A stretch of DNA of 64,000 bases from Companilactobacillus keshanensis (GCF_003946205.1 NZ_RHOS01000011.1:1-64000), one strand, 5' to 3'; shown: positions 9,496-18,035, counted from the first letter of the stretch. A program made the numbers and translations. Notes: generated by a model not told the origin, from the sequence alone.

Positions 9496-10074
9496 ATGAA
9501 AATTGATGTAACTCAGCACTTGACATTAGGGGCAAAGCGCACACTCAAAGCCTTTCGCATAGCGATGTTTGAAGCTTTAAGCGAAAAAGAATTTGATAAG
9601 ATAACCGTCAACGATATTTGTAAAAAGAGTGAATATCCACGTGCAACTTTCTATAATTATTTTGATGATAAATACGATCTACTACAATATTTTTGGTCAT
9701 ACATTGGAAAAGATATCTTATCTAAAATTCCAAATGACTCTGATGAAGAAGAAGGAATAATCAGTATTTTTAATTTACTATTGGATTTCTTCTCTCGTCA
9801 TCAAGATTTAGTCAAAAATGTTATTAAAAACAACGGCGTCAATTCCAATCTATGGCGCAGCATGTCAGGATATTTACGCCAAGAAGCAAATATTTTAATC
9901 TATAATTACTGTTCAACCAATGAACAAATAACCGTACCAGCTAAATTGTTAGCTCGCTTTTATAGCGATTTGATCATTGCTGTACTCGAATGGTCTTTGT
10001 TTGAACAGCCAAATATTAATATTAAAACCGCAGACAAATACCTCACGTCATTGTTGAATGGTGATTTTAAGTGA
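9496..10074 (+). CDS. TetR/AcrR-family transcriptional regulator
   Basis: A regulator of about 192 residues with an N-terminal TetR-type helix-turn-helix (ITVNDICKKSEYPRATFYNYF, read in parts, about residues 34-55) and a helical C-terminal ligand domain. It is divergent from the MMPL exporter, the usual arrangement for a local repressor of an efflux gene. I prefer the ATG at 9496, preceded by AGGGTG at good spacing. A GTG at 9484 would fall inside that ribosome site. Confidence 0.85.
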   Translation: MKIDVTQHLTLGAKRTLKAFRIAMFEALSEKEFDKITVNDICKKSEYPRATFYNYFDDKYDLLQYFWSYIGKDILSKIPNDSDEEEGIISIFNLLLDFFSRHQDLVKNVIKNNGVNSNLWRSMSGYLRQEANILIYNYCSTNEQITVPAKLLARFYSDLIIAVLEWSLFEQPNINIKTADKYLTSLLNGDFK

Positions 10075-10154
10075 GTTGATTTATTGCAAATTAAGTACTA
10101 AAATTATTAAAAATTTTGAAATCATATTTATCGTAAACTTATAGGAGAATAATT

Positions 10155-10511
10155 ATGTCAACATTAACAACGAGCTCAGAAGTAAAAACTGCAATCGAGG
10201 CTCTCACTAAGGGATTATTGAACTATGATAATCAATCACCAGAATTACTGGATATCATCGATGTTTTGGGCCAAGTTGAGAAAAAAATTGACGAAAAAAA
10301 ACATCCTGAAACATTAGTTATAAGAATGATCAATTACATTCGCAGCGTGTCTATGAGAGGTAAGATTCATTTTCTAAAACCCGAAGAAAATATCATCATT
10401 GATCTTGGTACCTTTGGTCAAAAAGCCGGTCTTAATGGTCAATACATGGCTGATTTCTCGGATAAGTCACAATTTTATAGTTTTACGGAACAAATGCCAC
10501 GTCACAATTAA
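10155..10511 (+). CDS. Probable class IIa-type bacteriocin immunity protein (EntA immunity-like)
   Basis: A small, soluble, highly helical protein of 118 residues. The segment INYIRSVSMRGKIHFLKPEE and the following LGTFGQKAG resemble the enterocin A immunity family (four-helix bundle, about 90-120 residues), which protects against pediocin-like bacteriocins that act on the mannose PTS. No bacteriocin precursor or exporter is nearby, so it would be an orphan immunity gene. A TAGGAGAA ribosome site precedes the ATG and a strong terminator follows. The family call rests on recalled motif similarity. Confidence 0.6.
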   Translation: MSTLTTSSEVKTAIEALTKGLLNYDNQSPELLDIIDVLGQVEKKIDEKKHPETLVIRMINYIRSVSMRGKIHFLKPEENIIIDLGTFGQKAGLNGQYMADFSDKSQFYSFTEQMPRHN

Positions 10512-10520
10512 TAACAATAT

Positions 10521-10562
10521 AAAATGCCTGTATTTGAGTTATCAAATACAGGCATTTTTAAA
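10521..10562. terminator. Bidirectional terminator
   Basis: AAAATGCCTGTATTTG pairs with AAATACAGGCATTTT across a short loop. It sits between the immunity gene and the convergent PspC genes. Confidence 0.9.
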
Positions 10563-10564
10563 AT

Positions 10565-10753
10565 TTAATATGGGGTTTCCATCAACATCCAAAGTAACAA
10601 ATAAACAATTACTCCAGGGAAAACTGGGGTTAACGTCAATAAAACATATAGGATACGTCCAATGGCTGGGTCCCAGTCATAATGTTCACACAGACCAGCG
10701 ATGACACCGCCAAAAATTTGATTCGTTCTCGATCTTTTAATTGGAATATGCAT
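10565..10753 (-). CDS. PspC-domain mini membrane protein (copy 1)
   Basis: This 62-residue protein is almost entirely a PspC domain: an N-terminal basic stretch (IPIKRSRTNQIFGGVIAGL), then EHYDWDP and one long hydrophobic helix ending in WMLMETPY. PspC domains act in envelope-stress sensing in other bacteria; what a stand-alone mini-PspC does is not established. It starts 9 nt after the stop of a close paralogue and ends at a terminator, so the two form a pair. Ribosome site AGGAGA. Confidence 0.8.
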   Translation of the reverse strand: MHIPIKRSRTNQIFGGVIAGLCEHYDWDPAIGRILYVLLTLTPVFPGVIVYLLLWMLMETPY

Positions 10754-10762
10754 AATTATCTC

Positions 10763-10948
10763 CTATTCTGGACTTTCCATTAACATCCATAGAACTAGAT
10801 ACGCAATAATCCCTGGAAGTGGAGTTAAAGCAATGATAACCCATAGTACACGAGCAATTGCGGCATTCCAACCATAATGTTCAGCAATACCACCGATAAC
10901 TCCTGCAATAATTCTATTATTTCTTGATCTCTTAATTGGAATATGCAT
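10763..10948 (-). CDS. PspC-domain mini membrane protein (copy 2)
   Basis: This 61-residue paralogue of the gene downstream shares the MHIPIKRSR start, the AGVIGGIAEHYGW core and the WMLMESPE end, which points to a tandem duplication. The reading frame is open 57 nt further upstream, but the ATG at 10948 matches the paralogue's start and has an AAGGGGA ribosome site. It is the first gene of a two-gene unit whose promoter side faces the structured repeat at 11065. Confidence 0.8.
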   Translation of the reverse strand: MHIPIKRSRNNRIIAGVIGGIAEHYGWNAAIARVLWVIIALTPLPGIIAYLVLWMLMESPE

Positions 10949-11064
10949 AAATAATTTCCCCTTTTCTTTATTAATAATATAATAGATTTCGCGTTCTAAG
11001 TACATTCATGACGCTTACAAATAGCTTACAATTTTGTAAGATAACTTTTTTAGTTGCCATCTAC

Positions 11065-11211
11065 AGGGATAAAAATATTCACCTGCTGTGTAGACCGGTC
11101 CGAGCCAAAGTCTCGTCCCTCGATTTGAAGCCTTACCACAAAGGGTAAGTCTCCAAACTCGCCTGGTGGTGTAATGCTCTACTCTCACTGCTGGCGAATA
11201 TTCTTATCTCT
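11065..11211 (+). repeat. Structured repeat element, copy A
   Basis: One of four related ~150-nt elements in the window. The ends form a long closing stem: AGGGATAAAAATATTCACC pairs with GGCGAATATTCTTATCTCT, with one G-T pair and two mismatches. Inside are a GGGACGAG/CTCGGACC-type hairpin and a partly decayed TTTGAAGCC hairpin. The third hairpin, clear in the other copies, is degenerate here. It is inverted relative to copy B, 265 bp away. The outer flanks (TCTACAGG on the left, TTCCGACT on the right) are also shared with other copies. There is no coding potential. The family is not one I can name. Confidence 0.75.
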
Positions 11212-11304
11212 TCCGACTCATTTTGCTTTTGAAATAATCCATACTAATAGTAAAGAAAAACCGTATGAACACTTAAATTTAGACAATAATTGCATCATTT
11301 TTGA

Positions 11305-11352
11305 ACGGAAAGTTCTCGGTATATCACCGGGATCTTTCCGTTTTATTTTTTA
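11305..11352 (+). terminator. Plus-strand intrinsic terminator downstream of repeat copy A
   Basis: AACGGAAAG pairs with CTTTCCGTT, extended by TTC-CGG pairing inside, followed by a TTTTATTTTTT tail. No plus-strand gene lies upstream; the only candidate transcript is one running through repeat copy A. Confidence 0.75.
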
Positions 11353-11392
11353 TATATTTTGCCATTACTGTAAATGATAAATTGAATACGGC

Positions 11393-11440
11393 AATAAAAA
11401 ACCCCTTAATTTGAATTTCACATCCAAACTAAAGGGTTCA
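11393..11440 (-). terminator. Minus-strand terminator downstream of the met operon
   Basis: On the minus strand, AACCCTTTAGTTT can pair with AAATTAAGGGGTT and is followed by TTTTTTATTG. It lies beyond repeat copy B, so the met operon transcript would include copy B in its 3' untranslated region. Confidence 0.6.
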
Positions 11441-11476
11441 CTTTGTATAATTATTTTAAACACCAACCCAGTCGTA

Positions 11477-11624
11477 AGGACTGGGAATATTTACCATCTA
11501 TGAAAATGCCGTAATGGCTTCAGCCATTACGGCATCGGGCGAGTTTGGAGACGCAAGGCTTCAAACCGAGGGTAGAGACCTTGGCTCGACCCGGTCCGCA
11601 TAGCAGGTGAATATTCTCAGTCCT
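11477..11624 (-). repeat. Structured repeat element, copy B
   Basis: This copy has the same element on the minus strand, starting 24 nt after the metI stop. The closing stem is AGGACTGAGAATATTCACC with GGTAAATATTCCCAGTCCT (two mismatches). Internal hairpins include a perfect 14-bp ATGCCGTAATGGCT stem and GGGTAGAGACC-TT-GGCTCGACCC. Bases that differ from copies C and D change on both sides of the stems. It faces copy A in inverted orientation. Confidence 0.8.
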
Positions 11625-11647
11625 GGAGAGGACCTACCAAAAAGCAA

Positions 11648-12337
11648 TTAGTGTTCTAATTTACGAACTAGCAGATCACCGATTCCTTGGATAACGAAAA
11701 CTAATATCAAAATGAAAATCATTGAGACGATAGTTACATCATTTTCGAATCGTTGATAGCCAACAGCGATGGCCATATTACCTAGACCACCACCACCAAC
11801 AGCACCAGCCATGGCAGTTAAACCAATCAAACTGATAGTTGTGAAAGTTCCTGAACGGATCAATTCTGGAAGTCCTTCTTTTAGATAAACTCTAAAAATG
11901 ATCTTTATTGGTGACAATCCCATTGCTTCCGCAGCTTCGATCACACCATGATCAACTTCAACTAAAGCCAATTGAACTTGTCTAGCAAAGAATGGTGCTG
12001 TACCAATGATCAATGGTACCAAGGCACCTTTTGGTCCGATTGTTTGACCAACAATCAACTTTGTAAAGGGTCCAATTACGGCTAGTAAAATAACGAAAGG
12101 AATCGAACGAAACAGGTTAACTAACTTGTCCAAAACATTGTAAAAAGTTTTGTGTGGAGTAATTCCGTCATCAGTCGTTACTACTAACAAAATACCGAGA
12201 ATAATACCAAAGATACCAGCGAATATGGCACTGACAAAAGTCATATATAGTGTTTGCCAAATAGCAACCACGAAACCATTATCACCTTCCCAGTTTGCCA
12301 CAACATTAGGAAGATATGTATTAATAAAATTAGTCAC
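11648..12337 (-). CDS. metI: Methionine ABC transporter permease MetI
   Basis: This is the membrane-spanning subunit of the methionine importer MetNIQ. It has 229 residues, five to six helices, and the cytoplasmic EAA loop (VIEAAEAMGLSPIKIIFRVYLKEGLPEL read in parts), which docks on MetN. FRSIPFVILL near the second helix is typical of MetI. It is the last gene of the operon, starting 2 nt after the metN stop, and is followed by structured repeat B and a terminator. Confidence 0.95.
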   Translation of the reverse strand: MTNFINTYLPNVVANWEGDNGFVVAIWQTLYMTFVSAIFAGIFGIILGILLVVTTDDGITPHKTFYNVLDKLVNLFRSIPFVILLAVIGPFTKLIVGQTIGPKGALVPLIIGTAPFFARQVQLALVEVDHGVIEAAEAMGLSPIKIIFRVYLKEGLPELIRSGTFTTISLIGLTAMAGAVGGGGLGNMAIAVGYQRFENDVTIVSMIFILILVFVIQGIGDLLVRKLEH

Positions 12338-12339
12338 GG

Positions 12340-13401
12340 TTAAGCCTCCTCGCTTTCTGCAATATCGATCTCTTTAACATTAACATTCAAACCGTTCAAA
12401 TATTTAATTGCTTCACTAACTTTATCTTCATCCCCAGTTAAGGCAAACAGCATGATACCAACGGTAGTTCCTTGCAATCTTTCAATATTACTAAAGAGAA
12501 TATTGGCCTCAACGTCAAACTTCTTATACAAACCGACAACTAATGGTTCATTAGTTACATTACCAATATAATTCAATTCAACTAGACGACCAGAGATCGA
12601 TCCAGCAATACCGCTTTCCTTGATCTCATCAAGAACAGAACTGATTTGAGTCGACGTATCAACGAAGTCTTTAGTTAATTTCTTCTTAGGACTACCAAAG
12701 ATCGTTAATAAATCGCCCTCCTCGATCAAGGCTCCATCTTCCATTACGGCTACTCGATTACATATCTGTTTGATAGCATCCATTTCATGAGTAATGATGA
12801 CAATCGTAATGCCTAATTCCTTATTCAAACGACCCAACAATTTTAGTATTTCAGTTGTTGTCTTAGGATCCAAGGCACTAGTAGCTTCATCAGAAATTAG
12901 AATTTCAGGATCACTTGCTAAAGCACGGGCAATCGCAACACGTTGTTTTTGACCACCGGATAATTGTGAAGGGTAATTATTAGAACGATCGTCCAAACCA
13001 ACCAGCTTCAATAGTTTATCCACTTTTTCCTTACGTTCCTGTTTTGATAACTTGGAATCACGCAACGGAAAATCTACGTTACCAAAAACTGTCAGTGAAC
13101 GCATCAAGTTGAAATGCTGGAAGATCATACCGATATTCTTACGTTCTTTACGTAAATCTTTGACACTGAGTTTAGTCAAACTTTTATCGTTAACAATAAC
13201 TTCACCAGATGTAGGCTTTTGTAATAAATTGATAACTCGTACTAAAGTACTTTTTCCTGCGCCGGAATAACCAATAACACCAAAGATGTCGCCTTTATTT
13301 ACGTTAATGGATACATTTTTAACAGCTTCGATTGTTTTTCCTTCATTATGGAAAGTAACGTCAATATTTTTAAGCTGTATTATTCCGCCTTTTTCTACCA
13401 T
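12340..13401 (-). CDS. metN: Methionine ABC transporter ATP-binding protein MetN
   Basis: The ATPase of the methionine importer, 353 residues. Walker A is GYSGAGKSTLVR, the ABC signature is LSGGQKQRVAIARAL, Walker B is ILISDEATSALD, and the H-loop is ITHEM. A C-terminal NIL domain (from about residue 265) probably binds methionine for transinhibition. I place the start at the ATG at 13401 because the GTG 15 nt upstream forms part of the GTGAGGAG ribosome site. It lies between metQ and metI in one operon. Confidence 0.95.
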   Translation of the reverse strand: MVEKGGIIQLKNIDVTFHNEGKTIEAVKNVSINVNKGDIFGVIGYSGAGKSTLVRVINLLQKPTSGEVIVNDKSLTKLSVKDLRKERKNIGMIFQHFNLMRSLTVFGNVDFPLRDSKLSKQERKEKVDKLLKLVGLDDRSNNYPSQLSGGQKQRVAIARALASDPEILISDEATSALDPKTTTEILKLLGRLNKELGITIVIITHEMDAIKQICNRVAVMEDGALIEEGDLLTIFGSPKKKLTKDFVDTSTQISSVLDEIKESGIAGSISGRLVELNYIGNVTNEPLVVGLYKKFDVEANILFSNIERLQGTTVGIMLFALTGDEDKVSEAIKYLNGLNVNVKEIDIAESEEA

Positions 13402-13435
13402 TAAATTACTCCTCACTTAGATTATAAGAATTGTG

Positions 13436-14269
13436 TTAGAACTTGTAGTTCCATGCAGCATACGTTGATCCATTATAAACTTCTTTGATCTTCTTAGCAG
13501 TAGCTTCTGTTTGGTAAGCCTTTACAACTTTCTTATAAGTCTTGTTATCTTTGTTCTTCTTTGTCGTAGCGACAATATTTACGTAAGGTTTTGATTCTTT
13601 AGTTATCTTTTCCTTATAAATAGCTGAGCTTGGTTTCAATTTAGCATCTTGGGCCACATCGTTATTAACAACGGCAATTGCTACATCAGTAAGTGAATGA
13701 GCTGTTTGGGCTGCATCTAATGGTGTTATGTCCAAATGCTTAGGATTTTCAGTTACATCTTTAGTAGTAAGAAGCTTTGATGATGAGCCTTTAAGCTTGA
13801 TAAGCCCGGCTTGTTGGAGAACTCTTAATCCACGATCCTCGTTAGTTGAATCACTTGGAATAGCAACTTTTGCGCCGTCCTTTAATTCACTGATGCTCTT
13901 TAAGGACTTAGAATAAACTCTCAATGGTGCAATATATGTGTCACCGATTGAAACGATATCGCCTTTATTGGCTTTGTTCCAATCATTCATGAAGTGGTAG
14001 TTTTGGAAAGCATTGACATCTAGTTCACCTGATTCCAAAGCCTTATTTGGAGTATTGTAATCATTGAATTCAACGATCTTTAATGTAATACCTTGTTTCT
14101 TCAACTTGCTGACGATCGGTTTCCATACACGATCATCTGATCCGTAGATACCAATTTTAACTGTCTTGTTAGTCGAATCCTTTTGTTGTCCACAACCTAC
14201 TAATGCAAAAATTGAGAAAAATGAAATTGCTAGTAATAAAACCTTAGTTAGTTTATTTAACTTCTTCAT
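13436..14269 (-). CDS. metQ: Methionine-binding lipoprotein MetQ (copy 1)
   Basis: A 277-residue solute-binding lipoprotein of the NlpA/MetQ family. It has a signal peptide with lipobox ALVGC, followed by the mature domain with KIGIYGSD, VEFNDYNTPNKALESGELDVNAFQN (read in parts) and AIPSDSTNEDRGLRVL. It captures methionine for MetNI. A second, clearly related copy lies directly upstream. Gene order and spacing place all four genes under the T-box leader. Confidence 0.93.
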   Translation of the reverse strand: MKKLNKLTKVLLLAISFFSIFALVGCGQQKDSTNKTVKIGIYGSDDRVWKPIVSKLKKQGITLKIVEFNDYNTPNKALESGELDVNAFQNYHFMNDWNKANKGDIVSIGDTYIAPLRVYSKSLKSISELKDGAKVAIPSDSTNEDRGLRVLQQAGLIKLKGSSSKLLTTKDVTENPKHLDITPLDAAQTAHSLTDVAIAVVNNDVAQDAKLKPSSAIYKEKITKESKPYVNIVATTKKNKDNKTYKKVVKAYQTEATAKKIKEVYNGSTYAAWNYKF

Positions 14270-14281
14270 ATTAAAATCCCC

Positions 14282-15097
14282 CTATTTAAGATCATTATTC
14301 CAAGCTGGAATGGCGCTTCCTCCATAAACCTTCTTGATTTCTTTAGCAACGGCTTTAGTTTGGAATGCCTTTACAACCTTTTTATAATCTTTATTATCTT
14401 TATCCTTTTTATTTGCGGCAATGATATTGATCCATGGTTTGGATTTAGCATTGACCTTTTCTGTATAAATTACTTTATTAGGATCTAATTTAGCATCACT
14501 AGCAACGTTTCCGTTAACAATGGCTACGTCTACATCATCTAGTGAACGGGCTGTTTGAGCTGCATCTAACGGTGTAAACTTAAGATTCAACTTATTTTCT
14601 TTAATATTCTTAGTTGAAGGCATCTTTACACTATCATCTAGCTTGATGATACCGGCCGATTCTAATAATTGTAGTGCACGACCTTCATTGGAAGCATCAT
14701 TTGGAATAGCAACTTTTGCACCATTCTTTAATTGATTCAGGTTAGTGATTTTGTGTGAAAAAGCAGCCATTGGTTGAATTACGGTATCGCCGATTGGAAC
14801 GATGTCTGTGTGATGTGATTTGTTCCAAGAATTTAGAAAATATCTATGTTGATAAGCATTCATATCAATTTCGCCTTGAGCCAGTGCTGTATTTGGTTGA
14901 TTGTAATCACTAAACTCAACAACTTTAAGATCGATTCCTTCTTTTTTGACCTTCTTTTTAACAACTTTCCAAATCTCTGTATCAGAGTTATTAATTCCCA
15001 CTTTAACGGTTGTATCTTTATTTTGATTGCCACAACCTGCTAATACGAAAACAAATACTGCTGTGAAAATCAATAACAAAACTTTCTTGAACTTCAT
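14282..15097 (-). CDS. metQ: Methionine-binding lipoprotein MetQ (copy 2)
   Basis: This second NlpA-family lipoprotein (271 residues, lipobox VLAGC) is the first gene of the operon. Its mature part follows copy 1 closely (KVGINNSDTEIW, VEFSDYNQPNTALAQGEIDMNAYQ read in parts, AIPNDASNEGRAL), so the two look like tandem duplicates that may differ in ligand, for example L- or D-methionine or methionine sulfoxide. I choose the ATG at 15097, which has GGTGGGG 8 nt upstream. The in-frame ATG at 15115 has no ribosome site. Confidence 0.92.
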   Translation of the reverse strand: MKFKKVLLLIFTAVFVFVLAGCGNQNKDTTVKVGINNSDTEIWKVVKKKVKKEGIDLKVVEFSDYNQPNTALAQGEIDMNAYQHRYFLNSWNKSHHTDIVPIGDTVIQPMAAFSHKITNLNQLKNGAKVAIPNDASNEGRALQLLESAGIIKLDDSVKMPSTKNIKENKLNLKFTPLDAAQTARSLDDVDVAIVNGNVASDAKLDPNKVIYTEKVNAKSKPWINIIAANKKDKDNKDYKKVVKAFQTKAVAKEIKKVYGGSAIPAWNNDLK

Positions 15098-15144
15098 CTT
15101 CTTATCCCCACCCATATTGTAATTATTGTTAATAAATCATTAAC

Positions 15145-15425
15145 AGAAACAAAAAAAGCCACTCCTGTAAAACATCAATTGATGTTTTAGAAGCGACTTA
15201 TCGCGGTACCATTCTAATTTAAAATAGATTTACACCTATTTTCTCCACAACACACAGAAATCTATGTGCGTGTACTGTAAAGGGTACCAACCATTACATC
15301 TTTATCCATTAGGACTCAGAGTACCAATCACAGGTCATTTTCATTTAAGTTATTCGTCCTCTTCTCAACAGCCGAGGCTTTCTGTGCAAATAACTATAAA
15401 TTACTTCCCCTGATCTCTTTGTTTG
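15145..15425 (-). promoter_or_regulatory. Methionine T-box leader of the met importer operon
   Basis: On the minus strand this leader carries the T-box core AATGGTACCGCG, whose UGG can pair with the uncharged tRNA 3' end. It is followed by a strong terminator (GTCGCTTCTAAAACATC with GATGTTTTACAGGAGTGGC, then seven T). Upstream is a Stem I with AGAAAGCC-GGCTG arms, and a specifier region AAAATGACC in which ATG is the likely methionine codon. When tRNA-Met is uncharged, the antiterminator should form and metQ-metN-metI be transcribed. The class is well established; the exact specifier pairing is my reading. Confidence 0.9.
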
Positions 15426-15647
15426 AAGTTATTGATTTATTAATCGTTGACAAGATAATACAATCTATGGATTAAAATGTCAACTGATTTATTAGAAATA
15501 GTTAACCTTACAATTATTCATTATATCAAATATAATCATTTTAAAGTTGTCTATCTCTATTATAACAAGGTTTCATCATTTTATATTAAAATTAAAATAT
15601 ACAAATTTTTCACTGCAGTAAATTTACTTTATTAAAATAAAAATACA

Positions 15648-16115
15648 TTACTTCTTTAAAGTTAAAGTGTCCCCTTTATCGGTCTCCTTATTACCTAAAG
15701 AATAAATAATGCGAGCCTTCTTATTATCATCAGTTAATTTGATCTTCACGCCAGTAATAAAATTCTTATAATTATCGTAAACATCGTCTTGATCGATAAC
15801 CAATTCGTCACCATGCTTTGAGTAGTACATAGTCACAAAATTAGAATCATCATATTCATCACCAAAATTTACTGATACTTCATTTCCACTTAAAATACGA
15901 ACTTTATACCTCGACTCATTTGTGGAATAATACTCATTACCAACTACATTTGACCTATTTAAAATAAATTGCGTCTTAACCCCCACAAATACTGCCAAAA
16001 TAATTGTTGAAGTCATTATTTTTTTAAAATTGGGATTATCGTTGTAATAAACATATACTACGAATACTATCGCAAGTAATAAAAACCACAGTCCTATACT
16101 GTATACCCAAAACAT
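15648..16115 (-). CDS. Uncharacterised membrane-anchored protein
   Basis: This 155-residue protein has two N-terminal hydrophobic helices (about 4-24 and 34-48), then a polar, acidic domain predicted outside the membrane (NVVGNEYYSTNESRYKVRI onwards). It has no Cys and no motif that I recognise. The start is supported by a GGGGGA ribosome site. It is followed by an A/T-rich gap before the T-box promoter region and is preceded by the lipoprotein gene's terminator, so it is probably a single-gene unit. Confidence 0.6.
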   Translation of the reverse strand: MFWVYSIGLWFLLLAIVFVVYVYYNDNPNFKKIMTSTIILAVFVGVKTQFILNRSNVVGNEYYSTNESRYKVRILSGNEVSVNFGDEYDDSNFVTMYYSKHGDELVIDQDDVYDNYKNFITGVKIKLTDDNKKARIIYSLGNKETDKGDTLTLKK

Positions 16116-16142
16116 ATTTAGATTCCCCCGTTGAATTTAGTC

Positions 16143-16174
16143 ACAAAAAAATTGTGTTAATCTTTTTAACACGC
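16143..16174 (-). terminator. Terminator of the lipoprotein gene
   Basis: GTGTTAA and TTAACAC arms are followed on the minus strand by AATTTTTTTG. It lies about 95 nt after the stop of the lipoprotein gene. Confidence 0.75.
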
Positions 16175-16266
16175 CTTTAGAAATTTAAGAAAGATAATAT
16201 CCTGATTCACCTAAATTAAGATTAATTCTATATAAGCCAACTGAATCACTTTCAAAGTTTATTTTT

Positions 16267-17178
16267 TTAATAGTTATCTGGATCATAGGAAGCTCCATCA
16301 GGATTGGTAGCATTATAGGTGGTTCCTGATACTTGATCATAAGAATCCTGATCTCCATTAGAATATGAAACGCTACCATCATAATATATAGTGGCACTCA
16401 TATCTGAACCCTCCGTAGTATGTACATAGAATCCACCACTTACTGGATCAGCAACAATATCACCTCTTGCTCCCATCGCATACATATGTTTAAATAATCC
16501 AATTGCCTGGCGAGAGGTATTAATAATATTATTTGATGCACTACTATTCTGTGTATTACTTTGTTGTCTACCATTATCAGTCGTAGTTGACGTATCAGTA
16601 GTGGATTCGTCAGTGGTACTTGGTTCATTATCTTTTTCAGCTTGTTTCTTATTGAATTTTTTAGCTGTACTATCATTTAAATTATTCGATACGGCACCTT
16701 TATTATTGGTTGAATTATAGATATAAGCTAATCGATAGTTTTTGTTCAAATAATAATAGGCTCCTTGACCGTCAATAACATCTTTGGGTACATTTTCAAA
16801 GATTTGTTTGACGGTCTTCTTTTGTCCAGACTTAAGTGTAATGGTTTGCTTTTTACTTGAAGTTACTTTGGTATCTTTATCATACGGATTCAACATAAAG
16901 AATTTCGACAGATCTAATTTGATATCCTTAGTGTTTTTGTTCTTCATTGTCATATCAACGATATAATTCGTATCAGTACTGCTTGTCGAGTCGTCTTCCA
17001 CGGCTTTAAAAGTAAAATCAAGATTCCCTCTATCCGATTTAGATAGATCCTGATAATATGTCGATTTATCGTGTTGAGCGTTAGACTTAGTTACAGTTTT
17101 ATTAGTCTGATTTGAACAGGCCGTACCTACTATCATTAACATCACAGCAATAATTATTCCCCAGAATTTCTTCCCCAC
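16267..17178 (-). CDS. Cell-surface lipoprotein with DUF4352-like immunoglobulin-type domain
   Basis: A 303-residue secreted lipoprotein: signal peptide with lipobox VGTAC near residue 20, then a beta-rich domain (about 45-165) with MKNKNTKDIKLDLSKFF and LKSGQKKTVKQIF. This looks like the DUF4352/telomeric-repeat-like surface domains of Firmicutes. A Ser/Thr/Asp-rich low-complexity linker follows (about 185-220), then a C-terminal region rich in Tyr, Gly and Asp with two short repeats around VSGGFYVH and VSGTTYNA. The function is unknown. It has its own terminator. Confidence 0.65.
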   Translation of the reverse strand: MGKKFWGIIIAVMLMIVGTACSNQTNKTVTKSNAQHDKSTYYQDLSKSDRGNLDFTFKAVEDDSTSSTDTNYIVDMTMKNKNTKDIKLDLSKFFMLNPYDKDTKVTSSKKQTITLKSGQKKTVKQIFENVPKDVIDGQGAYYYLNKNYRLAYIYNSTNNKGAVSNNLNDSTAKKFNKKQAEKDNEPSTTDESTTDTSTTTDNGRQQSNTQNSSASNNIINTSRQAIGLFKHMYAMGARGDIVADPVSGGFYVHTTEGSDMSATIYYDGSVSYSNGDQDSYDQVSGTTYNATNPDGASYDPDNY

Positions 17179-17305
17179 GGTTGTTCTACCTCCCTTATTT
17201 CCAAATACTACTTTACTACTGAAAAAAGGTTATTAATATAATTTTTACGTAAAATAATACATATTTTATAATATGGTAACGATTATTATACTTAGGAAAA
17301 ACAAA

Positions 17306-17332
17306 AAAGAACCCCTTTCGGAGTTCTCATTA
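17306..17332 (-). terminator. Terminator of the LysM gene
   Basis: AGAACTCC pairs with GGGGTTCT on the minus strand and is followed by a TTTTTTGTTTTT tail, 10 nt past the LysM stop. Confidence 0.8.
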
Positions 17333-17342
17333 ATTTAATCTA

Positions 17343-18035
17343 TTAAACAATTTCAACTGTAGCTGTTGTAACACCATATGAAGGGATCGATGAACTTGGC
17401 ATAGCAACGTCTAATTGTTGTGAATTAGTATTAGCAAATGTACCTGTATCATTAACTGTTCTATACATTACTGTACCATCTGATAGTGTGATCTTAAGTT
17501 GTGTTCCCTTAGGGAATACTGAAAGGTTAGCAGCAACACCGCTATAACCCATATTTGAGCCTAATACGGCTGGATCATAGAAACTGATCTTGAAGGTTCC
17601 TTGTGAAGTACCAGTTGTTGCAGTTGAAGTGCTTGATTGTGCTGAAGCTGTTGTATCTGTACTTGCTTGTGTCGTTGCAGACTGTGTAGTGGCAGTATCT
17701 GTTGTTGCTTGAGTATTAGTATTTGCAGCAGCTGTTGTATCTGTGGCTGCTTGTGTTGTTGTATCTGTTGTTGCTGTATTTGATGTAGCTGATGGTAAAG
17801 TGATTGTTTCGCCAGGGAAAATCAAATCAAATCCACCGACATCTTTATTGTTAGCTTGTTCTAGTGCTGAAATTGAAACACCATTTGCTTCTGCAATACT
17901 CTTATATGAGTCACCAGATTCAACTTTAACGTGTGTACTGTCAACTGTTGTTGCGGCGTCAACTGTATTTGATGTTACTCCAATTGCTGTTAGTGCTACT
18001 GAACTTAATAGTACGACTGATAATAATTTTTTCAT
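17343..18035 (-). CDS. Secreted LysM-domain protein with 3D/RlpA-like C-terminal domain
   Basis: This exported 230-residue wall protein has a signal peptide ending near VDAA (residue 28). A LysM domain (about 34-80: VESGDSYKSIAEANGVSISAL and LIFPGETITLP) should bind peptidoglycan. A Thr/Ala/Gln-rich linker follows (about 82-145), then a C-terminal domain with ISFYDPAVLGSNMGYSGVAANLS read in parts and TVNDTGTF, which resembles double-psi beta-barrel (3D/RlpA-like) domains of cell-wall proteins. The upstream region carries several TGTAAC-type hexamers (see the regulatory entry). Confidence 0.8.
   Translation of the reverse strand: MKKLLSVVLLSSVALTAIGVTSNTVDAATTVDSTHVKVESGDSYKSIAEANGVSISALEQANNKDVGGFDLIFPGETITLPSATSNTATTDTTTQAATDTTAAANTNTQATTDTATTQSATTQASTDTTASAQSSTSTATTGTSQGTFKISFYDPAVLGSNMGYSGVAANLSVFPKGTQLKITLSDGTVMYRTVNDTGTFANTNSQQLDVAMPSSSIPSYGVTTATVEIV

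Noticed and set aside
11174-11377. Open frame on the plus strand after repeat copy A
   Set aside because: It starts inside the repeat, crosses the terminator hairpin at 11305 and has no ribosome site.
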